Assembly: GCA_900708905.1 (NCBI GenBank)
Contig: CAADRB010000011.1
Span: 1,793,437-1,857,436, forward strand
Reading direction: 5' to 3'
DNA length: 64,000 bases
Origin: Hymenolepis diminuta
Taxonomy: Eukaryota; Platyhelminthes; Cestoda; Cyclophyllidea; Hymenolepididae
Shown here piece after piece: positions 38,856 through 52,378 of this stretch (position 1 is the stretch's first letter; each line of letters opens with the position of its first letter). The notes under the pieces were generated by a model that saw nothing but the letters and a program-made list of their open reading frames with translations, did no database searches and was not told the DNA's origin. Both the position numbers and the translations under genes were made by a program.

Positions 38856-40228
38856 TGTAAAACCAATGGACTCATTCATTCTAGCTGAATGGATTTAAAT
38901 AAATTTTCCACTGAGAAAACTTTAATTTTATATTCGCCCATTAAGATGAGTGTTAACGGAAAATGGACCTGAAAAGTATTTGATAAAATAATAAATTGTA
39001 GATGATAAGGCGCTGAAGAGCCTATGAGCTTCTGCGAGATGAGCAATATGGTCTTGGTGGTCTCTGTCAAATTAAAAATATGGTTACATGCTGTCTCGAA
39101 TACCTGGACAGTTAGTTTAGACAATTGCTCTCTTCATTTTAGTAGCTATTGATTATATTATCTTATAAATAGTCTTGTTAAAAAGTTAAAGCGACCTTGG
39201 AGTAGCTGCACCTCCGTGTTGCCTTCTTTTCTTTCTAAGTCTGAGTCACTTGTGGTCTAATGATGTCTGGTGGGTAGATACATAATTGCAGCTGAACTAG
39301 ATCTTGCAGTACTACAACATGCCATATAAGTATCCGGAAACCACACACACTGGCCAAATTCTATCAACAATTATTCGTGTTAGGAATCCTATTCGATTAT
39401 TTTTGGTGCTTTCTATCGAGTACACTAAGAAGGCGTTTCTACGCTCAAGATATCAAAAAAGTTTTGCTTCGCTTGATTTTGGAATCAGATTGTAAAATTT
39501 CTACTTGATGGCCTCCAAAATTCAATTTCATAATTCGTCCTCTGAGTTTCCAAACGATTTCTTGTCCAAGATATCCAGTGCCTATTGACCCGTTGGTTAA
39601 CTGAGATAATCAACATTGTTCCTAATAAAAATATTCAACTGGAAATATCATAAGCCTGTTGCTACTCCACATCCCTCCTCAACCTTAATTGACCTTTTAA
39701 ATTTATTTTTATCCCCTTTGCCGTCTATAGATGTTCATATAGATTTTATTCACGACATTTTTTTCGTTTTAGAACATTTCACCATTGTCCCGCATATCTT
39801 CAATTATCAGTCATACTTTGCTCCATCTGTAAGTACTTACCACACGCGCGTTCTCCTGCTGTTGAGCTAATTTTCTCTATCCCATTATTAACGCTAAGTA
39901 GCGAAACGCACCAAGGACATGCTCGTCCGTCTTTGTTCTTTGCCCATTGAAGGATATTTGTTGCTACAGCGAGTGGGGTCTACGCAGCTTCTACTCACCG
40001 TTTTGAGTCTGTAGCGGGTGGTGTGAAAAAACCGTTTCTTTGACGCTCCAAAGATAAAGATAGATCGACTTCAAGTAAAATCATTACTTTTTGTTCCATT
40101 GTTTCCTCATTCTAGAAAATACTGTATTGGTAACCGTATATCTTTGTTATGATGTATGGCCAAGTTCACTGTTATAGAGTATTATATGATTGCTAAGACC
40201 CCAGAGGGGGAGACTTAGTCGGACAAGA

Positions 40229-40479
40229 CTAATCTGGCAAGCAGACAAAAACAGACTGAATTATGTAAAATTTAGACACCTGGTATTGGGTTTATCCCGA
40301 GAGTGACTGGCCGGAGAAAACTGACCCAATCTTCTGACTAACCATATTCTGCTACATCGATGACCTGTGGTTAACCTCGTCATGATGTGACTCGCCATAG
40401 TAACGACGTAGAAGTGAGACAGCGGTAAAGTGAAATTGCACTTCCAGTGCATGCCAGAGTACACTTTCTCCTTTCTATC
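40229..40479 (+). repeat. Dispersed repeat family R1, copy A
   Basis: It runs from CTAATCTGGCAAGCAGAC to CTTTCTATC and aligns end to end with 42630-42880. Shared blocks are the start (CTAATCTG then AGACAAAA), ATTGGGTTNNTCC then AGTGAYTGGCCG, GGTTAACCTCG and GCCAGAGTA. It has no coding potential. Confidence 0.65.
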
Positions 40480-42629
40480 GATCTCTCAATCCAAACTAAC
40501 CTTAACTGATTCCTTTTAATGATATGGCATTCATAATACCAAATATTTAAAAATGACACTTCTACCATCCTACTGATCGGATAAATAATCAGTGATTGAG
40601 GCTATCGCAAACCGGAAAAACTGTTATTAGGAAATGTCTATATTAGACCTAAATCATGAGGCCCTGAAGTAGATATTAATACTTCTCTCATTTCACGAGA
40701 ATGACTCAATCGAAAAACCACACGCACCAAGACCGACTGCTGACAGATGCGTACAAGCAGAACATACTTTGAATGTACATAGAATTGTACTGTTGTGCGA
40801 AGAGGGTGGAGTTGTGGCCGGCGTAGAGGCTTCGACTAATTACACACATACACATACCTGACTTAATCTTCATACATTGGGCAGTAGATCCTGTGCCAGA
40901 TTTTAAAGTGACCTTGAACTAGCCAATGATAGTCATTGTTGAAATAACACCGCACTGCTTATAGGATGGATAACTTATGATCGAGTATGTAAATTTATAC
41001 TGAATTTCTATAAAAAGTCAAGTATACATGAACCATTTAGATTATCAACGAAATACTCGGGATTTTTACTTGTTATTACCCATGTCAAATATTAAATCAC
41101 ATTTTTAATCATGAAAAAGTATCTAAATAGACAGAACAACAAAGTGCTCCAAAATGCAAGAAGTGTGGATTTTGAATTTATCAGGTTGTATAATTTAGCT
41201 GTGTCATGTTCTATTGTTCCAAATTTCAGTATTTGGTATGCCTGCATTATTTAAACTTATTCATCAGTTGATTTAACTAAGTCGTTAGTCATGTCGACAC
41301 CATAAATCTATTTTTCTCTCTGATGATTGAGTGCAAGTCCATTTATTAGCAGATATACATATGTTAGATATCGACAAATGGTCTAAGTTAGAAAACATTT
41401 ACTGGTTCTGTATATATGTAGAATGATGTTAGATGAAGGCGTATCACAGATGGTGATACTCTAACACAGTATTTTAATAGGCGTATCTAATCTCAGAACT
41501 TGGGTAGAACGTGAGTGAAGACTACAAAAACATTTTCAAGCCAACCAAGTATTAGTATATGAAGGAAGATGGAATAATTTCTTACTTTTATCGTTATTCT
41601 CTAATGTCCAATAAATCAATTTGCCTATCGATTTCAATAATTTAATTCCTTTGGCCCAACTTCATTTCTAAACATACTAACGTCATTTTTGCAAAATAGA
41701 CCAGGCTACAACGGATACTTGGTTCTCAACGATTTTATAGAGAATTAATGAATTTTGCGTTTAATTTAAACCTACAAACAGTGCAAGATCATCATACAAC
41801 CACAGGAGTTTTATGAGAATTTAGTTTTTAAGCACATGTTAGGCTAGCATTAAGGTATGTAATCACTGGTTGAACTTGATCCATAACTATTTTAATATAT
41901 AAGTTTTATTGACAAACACTTTACTAATTTGTTCGAGATTAGTTAGTTCCTAGAGTCATTGCAAGGAAATGTTCTCAAAGATTCAGTCTGAAGATGCTCT
42001 GACAGGTAACTAAAATTCTGTTGGTCTACCTTTTTACCAGTTTCAGTCATATGTTTCGATGAGTGTAGAGCCCATGATTTCTAATTTTGTGATGTGCTGA
42101 CTGTCCATTATGCTACCGGAGCAGGTCAATTCGGTTAATCCCCTTAATACTTTGAGACCAGCTTGCTGAAATGACAAAGGATGGGATATTCTTCGTTTAA
42201 GGTCATCTTTGAAAATAGAATTTTGTATCTTCGCCAAATAAAAACTTTCGAAACTCCGCTTTATAATTACTTTTGGACGTTGTTCAACATTCACGACATT
42301 AATTTTCATCAAGCTCAGGCTGACATAGGTTTACTTCAATGGAAAGACGGTTAAAAGCCTCTCAGGTCAGCAATTGTAAATACTCCCCTTTTTTCAAGTA
42401 TTACACTAAGCCAGTTTAACCGAGTCTAAAGACCTTCCATCATATTAGTGCATAAAATGTGTGCAAAATGCCCCTTAAACTGGTTGCAGAGTCATTAAGT
42501 TGCTGATCTTTAGTTGGTTGAATCACTGGCTGTAAAAGGTTAGGGATCAGCTTCGCGTCTACTTCTTTTTACAATTTGCTACTTGACCATCAGAATATAT
42601 AATCTGGTGTTGTACTACTTGTATCACTG

Positions 42630-42880
42630 CTAATCTGATAAGAAGACAAAACCAGACATTTATCGATAAAATAAGATTCTATTTTATGCATTTGATATTG
42701 GGTTCGTCCTGATAGTGATTGGCCGAAAAGATTAAACCAATCATTGGACTTGGCAGAATAAGATGGATACCGGTTAACCTCGGCAATTTGTGACTTCCCC
42801 TTGTAATGCTGTAGGAGTGACAGCGATGACGTGTAACTGCACTTCTGGTGAACGCCAGAGTAATCTTTCGTCTTCCTATC
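42630..42880 (+). repeat. Dispersed repeat family R1, copy B
   Basis: It has the same length and order of blocks as copy A (CTAATCTGATAAGAAGAC at the start, TCTTCCTATC at the end). By eye roughly two thirds of positions match. Confidence 0.65.
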
Positions 42881-44235
42881 AAGAATGAAAATAATAAATG
42901 TTAAATTTGCCTCATTTCTTTTGAGTTTATTTATTGTGCAAAAACAGCTGATATTATGGTCAAAATATGATCTATTTTAGAAATTTACACTGATTTTTGC
43001 GGGTTAATACCGCAGTCATTTGGATTAATTACTGATGCATTTGTAATCAGTCCTCGACATCAAATGGAGCTTTTTGAATTATGCCCTCTAATCGTTTACT
43101 ATACTGGTATGTGAATGAACTGACATGTACTGCTCGTATGTATATAAGAATATCAAGACGTTCGTGTGACGTTTAGGAAGCGTGAAATAAAAAAAATATG
43201 TCTTAATTAAAACACTATATAGGTAAAACAAGTTATTATGAACTTTAAATAGTCTATAAGATGTACGAAAAGTTAGAATAATATCAAGAGTACTAAGCCA
43301 TTTTGCCATTTTGATCACAGTCCTCTGACAATGGGACATAAAGGCAAGTATTTGTTCGGGACGGGGCTTCCGTATTTAGCTTCTTCATTAGTCCACCCTG
43401 TGCGCTGGCGTGTATGCTTTCGTTTGAGCCAGTAAGGTTGTGAACCCACTTCCAAAGTACTTAGTGGCTTACAGAAAAATAGGAATGCGAAATGACAAAA
43501 CAGGATTGACGTCAGTATATAACTATGGATAAGGGACGTACCAACATTGGCATGAATGAGGATAATGCATGTATGAATGACAACTCAATCACAAATCTAT
43601 ATAGGGAAGACCAACTGGCAATTTATAAATCAAGATAATTTTACCTTATTTTCTTTTGCTATAAGCAGGAAATAAAACCAAAATATATTCATACAAAGTA
43701 ACGGTTATATCGCATTAATAAATCATTTGGGACTTTAACATTTTTGATAGGAAGCAGATTCAAATAATTTCAATGTCCTAAGTAGAACTCATAAGATTCT
43801 ATGATCAGAACTCATACCTCAGACACTGGCTAACCAGACAATCCAATTTTAAGCAGCCTACTTTCTCAATTAAGTGAAAGAACCTGTCATCAAGTTGCAC
43901 ATGTCTCTTCTTTCTGCTACCTAAATTGGTACTTAACACTATTTCAATAACAGCCTAGGTGAAAATAGTGGCTATACTTCGTTATCTCACATTTCAATTT
44001 ATTTTTTTCCAGGGGATTTTAGTGCACAGATTCCAACTTTTATTTTGGTGCATCCTAATCGTCATTATATACTTGACAACATCTTAGCGACACAGCACAA
44101 CGAATTCAGAACAACAGTCAACAAAGATGGCAGTAAAACAGTCAGTCAGTGTAGCCAAGTAATGTTGTAATGCATAGTCAGGACCCGATATCATGTAAGA
44201 TAACAGTTTCTCGAACCCCATAGAGAGACAAAGAT

Positions 44236-44510
44236 TAGATCAGACAGCCTAGTAATCGACCACTAGGCTGAAATGATTGATGAAATTAGAAAGCATTTAT
44301 ACGCTTGAGTTGGATATGTCCAGATTGTGGTTGGCTGGCTAAGACCGAACCAGTCATTGGTCATCATAATGACCGGTCGGACAATAGACCAATCGATGAA
44401 TGGTAATTGACTTATGGGTCCGTGATTTGTCATGGTTATGACGTGGAAGTGACATGGCGATGACGTACGCCATCGCCGCATGGCACAGTACTGCTTCGCC
44501 TTTATATATC
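44236..44510 (+). repeat. Dispersed repeat family R1, copy C
   Basis: It shares GTGGTTGGCT, ACCNAACCAGTCATTGG, GATTTGTCATGGTTATGACG and GAAGTGACATGGCGATGACG with copies A, B and D. It has a perfect inverted repeat near its start (GCCTAGT and ACTAGGC, 44248-44269). Confidence 0.55.
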
Positions 44511-45350
44511 AGAAAGTTATATATCTATTTTACGTCATCAAAACATTTGGTATTTCAAATATCATGCCCCATTATTAAGATCATATCAGGAAAATTGTCT
44601 TCTCTTGTAATGGTATTTCCAAAGTAATTATGGAAATAAAGTTTATATACATTTATTGTAATTTGCGCAATGTTTCTAATATTTATGTTTTCCCTCGCTT
44701 CAGATAAACCATTCCAGCATTCACGAATGTTAATTCTTCAATAGTAGATTCAATCTTGTCTGATAAGCTTATGTAAATATAAGTGCGATTTTTGTGTGAA
44801 AATATCGATTATATACTGATTATACAATTTCTCTAAGCGGTGGTTAAAGATAAAATATTTTGCCGATCAAAGAAATGACGATTGTATTTAGCATTAATAG
44901 TGAGATTGGTTCTTGTAAAAAAAGACATTGAAAACTTCTGTCTAGAAGTCCGGAATCAATCTCACATTCAGCAGACTAGGATGCGAAGATACCTTCGGCC
45001 TCCAACGTCGAATAAAACCACAAGTATTTTCAACCGAAAAACCAGAGAAACTCTCCTCAAACATTTTGAGAATTAATTTTTGAACAGCCGTAATTGGCTG
45101 AACAAAGACAAAACTATTCTCTGTATTTTTAAACATACATTTACTGGGACTAATAAAATTGAAATCTATTCAAATAATACTCCTATTCCCCTGAATTTAA
45201 ATTAATTAAAATTAAAAAACTACAACACTTAACTGGGAACTACTTGTTTCCATAAAACACGCCTGACGAATTTCGTAAACGGAGACAGTTCGTACAATTT
45301 CGTGGTCATAATCCATGGTAATTGCCTTTGATCTTGTAGCAGTCCTTTAC

Positions 45351-45404
45351 AGGGTCGCCAATTTGTAGAGGGCCACCAGATTGTTGAGGGTCACCAGTAT
45401 GTAG
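45351..45404 (+). repeat. Three 18-bp tandem repeats
   Basis: Three adjacent units of exactly 18 bp follow AGGGYCRCCARNNTGTAG: 45351-45368, 45369-45386 and 45387-45404. They differ at a few positions. They form the left edge of the LTR-like segment. Confidence 0.75.
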
Positions 45405-45850
45405 CGGCAGATGGCTAACAGTAAATGAAAGAAAAAGAACACCAAGGATTGCGTTGACCAGATTGTATTGAACAAAACTCTGTACAGAGTCTCAAGGGAA
45501 AAATAGGGAATTGGAGGAGAAGGACTGAGCTATAGAAGAGGCGTTGGACGAGCTAGAGTCCCTTGGTGTGTGTGTCGTGTGTGCGTGTCTGATGGAGGCT
45601 ATTTATAATCGACACTTTGGGTGAGGACACACATAAGGATATAATCGTATGCGGGCTTTAATTGGTCGGGACGATTGTAGGAAAAGGAAGGGCCAGTGCA
45701 GACAAGACTGGCTAATAGCAGGGCCGACCATGCGGTGTCTGCTACTATCGTCCGAGGTATGCTTACATTTTCCGATCGATGAGAAATAGGCCAGCTGAGG
45801 ACACATGATGTTTGTCTATGGAGTGCTTGGGTCAGGAAAGTTTAAAAGTT
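45351..45850 (+). mobile_element. LTR-like segment, copy 2
   Basis: After the tandem triplet the sequence is collinear with 30128-30310 up to a GTGTGTGTGTCGTGTGTGCGTG run. A TATA-like CTATTTATAATC follows at about 45599-45610. A promoter-bearing LTR of a Gypsy-type element, now solitary, would explain this. No primer-binding site or polyprotein remains next to it. Confidence 0.4.
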
Positions 45851-48800
45851 TACAGACTATAAAGACAAGATAATCAAATTCAGTGATGATTAGAGAGTAT
45901 GTAAGATAAATATTATGGAGAAGAAAGATTCATCCTTCTATCTCTTCAAGATATCTGTCGCAATTTGTTATAACATTCATTGCATATATATTTTTAAAAT
46001 AAAAGATAATAGTATTTCTCCTTTCTTTATTTCACTCACCTATTGTGTTTTTGATGGGACTAGAAAAGAATAATAATACAAAAATGGCTTAGCAAAACAA
46101 GTGAAAGTAATAACTCAAATTAAACTAAGTATGATAAAATAGATAAGATAAAGGAGATGTGAAAACAAGAACTAACAAAGCAAAGTCAAACCTCTGTCAA
46201 ACAAATCAGAAGACCAAGAGTTGAGTTGGATAATGAGTGAATTGGGTAAACATAGAAGGAGAGAGGAAGAACAAAATGAGCGGACATGAAGTTGTGTTAA
46301 ACAGGTGCCATTAGAGTATCATGAAAGGAATTGACTGATTTTATGTTCTTTGTTTGTCTGATAAGCGAAAAATATAAAAAGTCTTCATATGACAATTAGA
46401 GTGAACGTCCGTATGAGCCAATATTTGCGTACCACAGATTTTTCATATGCTTAATGTTGCATTGGGAAATATTAGTGATGATTTATGTCGTGTTTTGATT
46501 TCCGATATTTTGTGCTGTGGTCTGTAACATTCAAACAATTTAACTTATAATTCTCCGTTGCTCTTATTATCAGATGATGATTGTTTATTGGTTGCTCATT
46601 GAGTAAAGAACACGAAAGCCGCCAACTTTCTCACCGTATCTTAATCCACCCTCTTTATGACATCCGCGCTTTCTACACGACCAGCGTTAATGCCTATTCC
46701 TTTCTCTTCTAATTTCCCATTTATCTTTCTATACCTTTCACTTATCCTCCCCCATTCCTTCACGGTTGTCCAATATTCACGTGGTTCAATTTAACCCTTT
46801 TCCTTCTCAATTGAGAAAGGCTGTTGCTTCCTAAAAGCCTTTACAAAAATTATTAATTTTGTAGATCAATTTGGCTAACCGTCAGAAATGGTTCTGCCGA
46901 CGGGTTTTATGCATTTTAAATCTATTTCATTTGTCGGTTGTTCTCGGGAAGACTCTCATTTCTAGGCGTACAATCAACAGAAAATATATATTTTCGGACT
47001 CCACAATGTACAGTATATTTATGATTTGGGAAAGCAAGAGGCTGCTTGTAATTTAGTAATTATGGAAATACGGCCTCCCCATTGCATAGACAACTAAAAC
47101 ATTCTTTGTTTATATTGATTACTGTTACCATAAAGACGCGTGTTATAAGATAACTAAAGATAGCAGATGGATTACTGAACTTCGAAAATACTATTGAGTG
47201 CGCTGATTTAATTTCGCTTTCAATTAATTCATAAGACAACATATCTATATTGATCTCTCATTAACCACTTGATCTAGATTATTCTTTATTATGATTTTTT
47301 CACTCAATTAATTGATTTTAATACCAATTTTAATTGACGAGCTTACGCAGTGGGATCATTTAATGCCCATTCATAACCCATCTAAATATGATGGGTGACT
47401 AAAACCGGTGGGCAATTTGAGTAACTTCTCAAAGCATATTACGGAGACGCTCCGGTCAACAAATGTATGCGCAAGTCTCTATCCTAAGAGCACTTCCAAG
47501 TCATATCTCTCCAAAACTTCTCTTTCATTTACCGCTGCTGTTTTTTAATAAAGGCTGGGCGAACAGACGATTATGATTCGTACTTGTTATGCACTAGCCA
47601 TTATGGATGTTTAAGCTGAGTACCCGCAGATTATTTAAGTCACTCCACGTTCTTCTATAATAATGCTTCATTGCCTTTGCACTTGAAAAACTTATTTCCC
47701 AACTTCACTGTGTGCTGATAACTTGACACGTTGTTTAATATATTATAGCGGTCTACGATTCTGGTTCTCACTGTTAATGTTCGCAACATTAAGCAGCTAA
47801 CCATAAGCTCTCACCAAGGCATACAAATGGAAGTTTCTCCTGGATATGCTCTATTTCTTAAATTAAGAATACATAAGCCCCAATCATGTTAGATGTAGGC
47901 CCATAACCCTGCTGAACCACACGTCTGCACGCAGAATGAACCAATGGGGAAGCCGAAAGGGAGCTGTGTGGGCATTGGCTAGATCAGGTGATACCGTCAT
48001 CGGTCATTATTACCCTTGGTGGAGGTTTGCAGACATGAAACAAACGACCGCCTCCTCTCACTCTTTGTAATCTTTATACACCTTGGTCCTGATTTCCATA
48101 TTCCATATATTCTATAGACTTTATGTCCTTTCGTATCTTATCTGTTAAGACAACACTACCTACAATAGGATACAAAAGCGTTCAAATAGAGGTCCAATCG
48201 AATATTAAGAGTGACATTTCGATCAAAGCGTCTAAATATCTTTATAGAAGGTCACTTTCAATCATCCTGCACATTTTTACTTAATTATAAAGCACAGAAC
48301 TGGTAACATAAGACGTGGTAACAAGCGTCAGTCTACGTCACTCAAGTACAAATAGGTGCTAACACAGTTATTGGTCCACACTACAAATACCCGAGTAAAA
48401 TTTAATGCCATATACGACTACTTCACTCATTGTAGTATAATACGCTTAGAAAATACTCCCACACTTGTTGGGGAACCTATCCTATTGGACAAAGTGAGCG
48501 ATATTACATCATAAAACGTTTTGCATCGCCACTTATTCTCTCTTGAGTGTTAGTCCGAACGGAGTGCCTTGTGGCTGAGTATTGTCATTCATTCGTTCAC
48601 ATTAGTGTTTGTGGAACCAGGCAATAGTACATCGTCGTTTGAATTTCCACTAAATAATAAGTTCAAATTCGTCTGACGGTAGAATAAGGCCGGTACCGAA
48701 ATAGATGAAGTTAAAAGGCTACTTCACTCCTACCTTTGGATTTACGGAGTCATTAGTTGGTATGACCGAGTTAGATTTGTAACCCAGCTTAATCACATAT

Positions 48801-49290
48801 AGTCCCCTTTCTTTAGTAACTAGCAGTTTAGCGTTTCTAGGATTTTAGTTAGCGGTTGAACACTGTAGATACCCGCAGTTTGTAGAAGAAAGCCATAACC
48901 GAACGCCCTATATTTTAAATACCAGTTACTTGAATTTTTAATATCTATAATCATAACCATCAACTAGCAACCATTTGCAAGATTGTTCAACTCTAAAATT
49001 AGTGCACAAGAGTATTCGTTCTTGTGCTATCTCCGACATGATACTCTCTTTGAGTATGATTGACTTCCCCTGTCACAAACCGTGTCTATCTAAACAGTTA
49101 CAATTGACATAGTATAAGATATAACCTAACAAAAACGTGCCATTCCTGGGGTTTTCTGAGTCTTTATTACGTATTTCCCAGTACGTCACAGTTTTGTATT
49201 CAATCATTTCCCTTCAAAAAACTTGTTCTTTATTAAAGCAAAAAAAACAGAGAAAAACGAATGTTTGCACATAAACACCCAAGAAACAAC

Positions 49291-49296
49291 TTTATT
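49291..49296 (-). terminator. AATAAA overlapping the ANAPC10 stop codon
   Basis: On the minus strand the stop codon TGA runs into AATAAA, sharing its final A. A second AATAAA occurs about 60 nt further on (near 49230), so which one is used cannot be told. Confidence 0.55.
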
Positions 49297-52200
49297 CACC
49301 GAATAGTGGATTGGGATCGAGCCTGGATAGAATAGGGATTTGAAAAAAGACTCTGAGAAAGAGCAGCATCAATACCAGAAGGAACACAGGGAGCAAAGAG
49401 GCGGACAGCTCGCAAGTGAGTGTCTCGACCATTTTGATGATTGGCGAGGATGCGTATTTGCAGAGTGAACAGGCTCACTGGTGCTCCATTGGGCCAGCGC
49501 AGTGGAAGAACCGACCACCCGGAAGGTTCGTGTAGTTCAATCTCTGTTAATTCAACGAGGTCACCAATATGATTACCCACTCGAATTGCCATTCTAATTT
49601 TTGATAAAATAAACAGTAGTTACAGATAAAGTGTACGAATCATTTGACGTATAGGCCTGATTTGCTCAATACTAGGACTTAAAAAGTTAAGCCAACTTTC
49701 TATTTTGGCTTGCACCTTCTTCATTTTACACTACTTAACGATTAATATGAAGAGTATTACGCTGATGGTTATACATACTTTAGGAAGTGTGATCTAAGTA
49801 AGTCACTATTAAAAACATTATATATAAAGCACGTTAATGAGAAAGTATATAGAGTATATAAGGTGTATGAAAAATAGAAATAGGGACCAACAAGCATAAA
49901 GAGTGTATGCGACTTGAAGATGAGTATATCTCGGTGTGCTAGCTTTCCATTGGTCCACTCAACGACCTGGTACGTGTGCTAGTAAAGGTACGAGTCTACT
50001 TCTAATTCTTCAGTAGAAACGTGCTTGATTGCTTACAATGCTTCTGGCTAACTAAATAAGGCTGCTCCTTTAACCGATTCTCTCTAAATAGCCCCCCACC
50101 AAAACCTCGAACTTCTCGTTTGGGAAAGGCCATTTACTACTCATAGTCTTTAGGAAGATCTTTAATGGTAAGAGACAGACCCTGAAGCTTTAACCCTGCA
50201 GCATTAGGTTATGATACAACGAACTACATGTACTAAGAAGCCAAAATATATGATAATTCCAAAGAACGGTATTTGATATTCAATGGTAGGCCTACACTCT
50301 GGAGAAATGGTAAGATTAAACCACAGAAATGTATCGTAAATTGCGACGTGTATATGTTGATTAAATTCAGGACTTACCGACAAGGGGTGTAGCTCTCATC
50401 TATTCTGTAGTCATTGTACAGGCAGATTTCTGAAATCACCGTCTTCTGTGGAAACTGGATGGTGACTGTGTGTGGTTGGGGTCCATCGGACTGCCAATAA
50501 GATTCAAGAGATTCATTCAGAAGTTCATTGATGCCATGATTATTCTTGCAGGAGGATAGACACCACACGGCTCTATCGCTAACATCACATAGCTATCAAA
50601 AAAGTAAAGAGATTTGAATTTTCCGTTAAAACTCTGGTATAACAGGGGTTTAAAACGCATTAGAGCGTACTCATAATACTGTTAAAAAGATGGGATGTCT
50701 AAGCGAGCTTTTCAAGGAGAGAATATGATAGACATATTCCCACTTCCTCCCTCTTCGATAAAAATGAAGTGTCATCCTTTACATATTGGAAATATTAAAA
50801 ATGAAGAACAAAGAGTTTCAGAAATTACCTCTGAAACATACCATTCCCATTTATACCTACATTGCCATCAAATTCAACCTTTCTTCCGATTTCCGATAGT
50901 GAATACATTGAGGCTCTGAAATTGAGGTTCAACCATCCTAGGTTTTAGGATTAACAATGTGGACATCCCAGATAGTAATAGGGAGGACAACATAATATTT
51001 ATGAATCGATTTTTTTATTGATGGCCTAGAAGTCAACATCTACTAAATCGGAAGCTACGAGAGTGGGGTGACAGTAAACACATTCAGCGACACAATAGTC
51101 ATAGTAAGTTGGAAAATACTAGGCATACTTATATCAATCAGAGAATCAGACGGCAGTGGCGTAGTGTTAGTGCTAATTTCTGTCAGGTTAAAATATCGAA
51201 TTTCATCAGTACACATACTAGCAAGTCCTGATCAGTAGAAATAGGTTACACTGTGACAATAGCCATAGCCAATTATAATCGAGGTGAAGGTGCCCGAATA
51301 CGAATTTATTAAATAGACTCCTAAAACTTAATCTCTTACTTATATGAATTCCTTGATGGCATAAGCGGTAACTTACAGACCTGAAAATAGAAAGAGTTCA
51401 CGATATCAAAGTTTACCCACCGATTGAAATGGCGACTACACTAGCGGATACTGATCAGCTGAGACGTTGCATAACGCGAGTTTTGCTATCGTAGGTGGAC
51501 CGTATATGACAAATATAACGTCTATTAAGTCAGAGGTAGTAGACTTAGTACTCCTTCGACTCGCATCCAATAAATGGGATGATTAACTGTATTTGTTAAT
51601 GGTAGAATGCAAGTATCTTATAAGAGTGACTAGAGGTTACCTCCTCTCTTCCCAAGGGAAGTGTTAGAAACCTTCACTTTAATGATTTAGAGAATTAACA
51701 TTATCATCAGTTATGCTATGTGACGCCCCGACATATACCAGAAAGGTGTTAAGTAGCACTCTCAACTCAATTAGGGAATTATTATTGTGGTCAATTCAGA
51801 GGTGTTACACACAATGGAGCCTTAAGTGTCCAATAGGATCCTATATTGTGAAGCCGGAGCAACAAACTGAGGAGTTCTATGCTCAACTGAGTTTAGTATA
51901 ATCAACTATAACGGAGCTGAACATAATACGCTCCAAGCTTATCCTTTAATCCCAACAATCTACATCTGCTACTAACCGACATTGTCTTTAAATCTCTCTA
52001 GTTATTTATCTCCTTTCCTCTTAGAAACTTGATCACTAACACCCAGTATAATCTATCTTCAACCACCTTTCCGTCACTATCTTGCCTTCTCTCCAGCTTG
52101 TTATGTTAAATATCATAAGTCAGACTGAATCAGGTTCTAAATTCCCAAATTACCCTCTCTTCAACACTGGTGATGCCTGATGGCCAATTCTATCGGACAG

Positions 52201-52378
52201 ACTATATACTTTCCCTTTACCATCTAAAAACCGTTTCGCGAAGCACTTTAATTGTAAGTGTTAGTAAATTTATTTAAAAAAAGAATAGAAACAGCTAAAA
52301 GAGGCTTAAACACACCTTTCCTTCCCGTTCTATTTCGGCCATTTCAGCAGATGCTAGTGTTCTCACATTGGTAGCCAT
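49296..52378 (-). CDS. ANAPC10: Anaphase-promoting complex subunit 10 (Doc1)
   Basis: APC10/Doc1 is the substrate-recognition subunit of the APC/C ubiquitin ligase. Its DOC (jelly-roll) domain co-receives D-boxes with CDC20 or CDH1, and its C-terminal IR tail docks on APC3. Exons from 5' to 3': 52378-52316, 50592-50378 and 49593-49296, introns 1723 and 784 nt, all in phase, 191 residues (human 185). Matches are AVWCLSSCKNNHGI, LESYWQSDGPQPHTVTIQF, YRIDESYTPCR, LHEPSGW and the near-invariant ILANHQNGRDTHLR. The protein ends STIR, so the IR tail is kept. The first exon (MATNVRTLASAEMAEIEREG) is lineage-specific, but its phase and junction fit the family. An AATAAA overlaps the stop codon. Confidence 0.95.

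Larger units (their letters stand above)
38856..49290. other. Gene-free region with dispersed repeats
   Basis: About 10 kb holds no open frame above 90 codons and no recognisable domain. It contains copies A, B and C of a dispersed repeat, an LTR-like segment with an 18-bp tandem triplet, and otherwise unique-looking AT-rich sequence. Strongly decayed transposon remains may make up more of it than I can see. Confidence 0.55.

Noticed and set aside
39616..39870. 84-codon frame with a faint integrase-like look (DVHIDF)
   Set aside because: The similarity is a few residues only, there is no zinc-binding or D,D35E pattern, and the neighbouring frames give no support.
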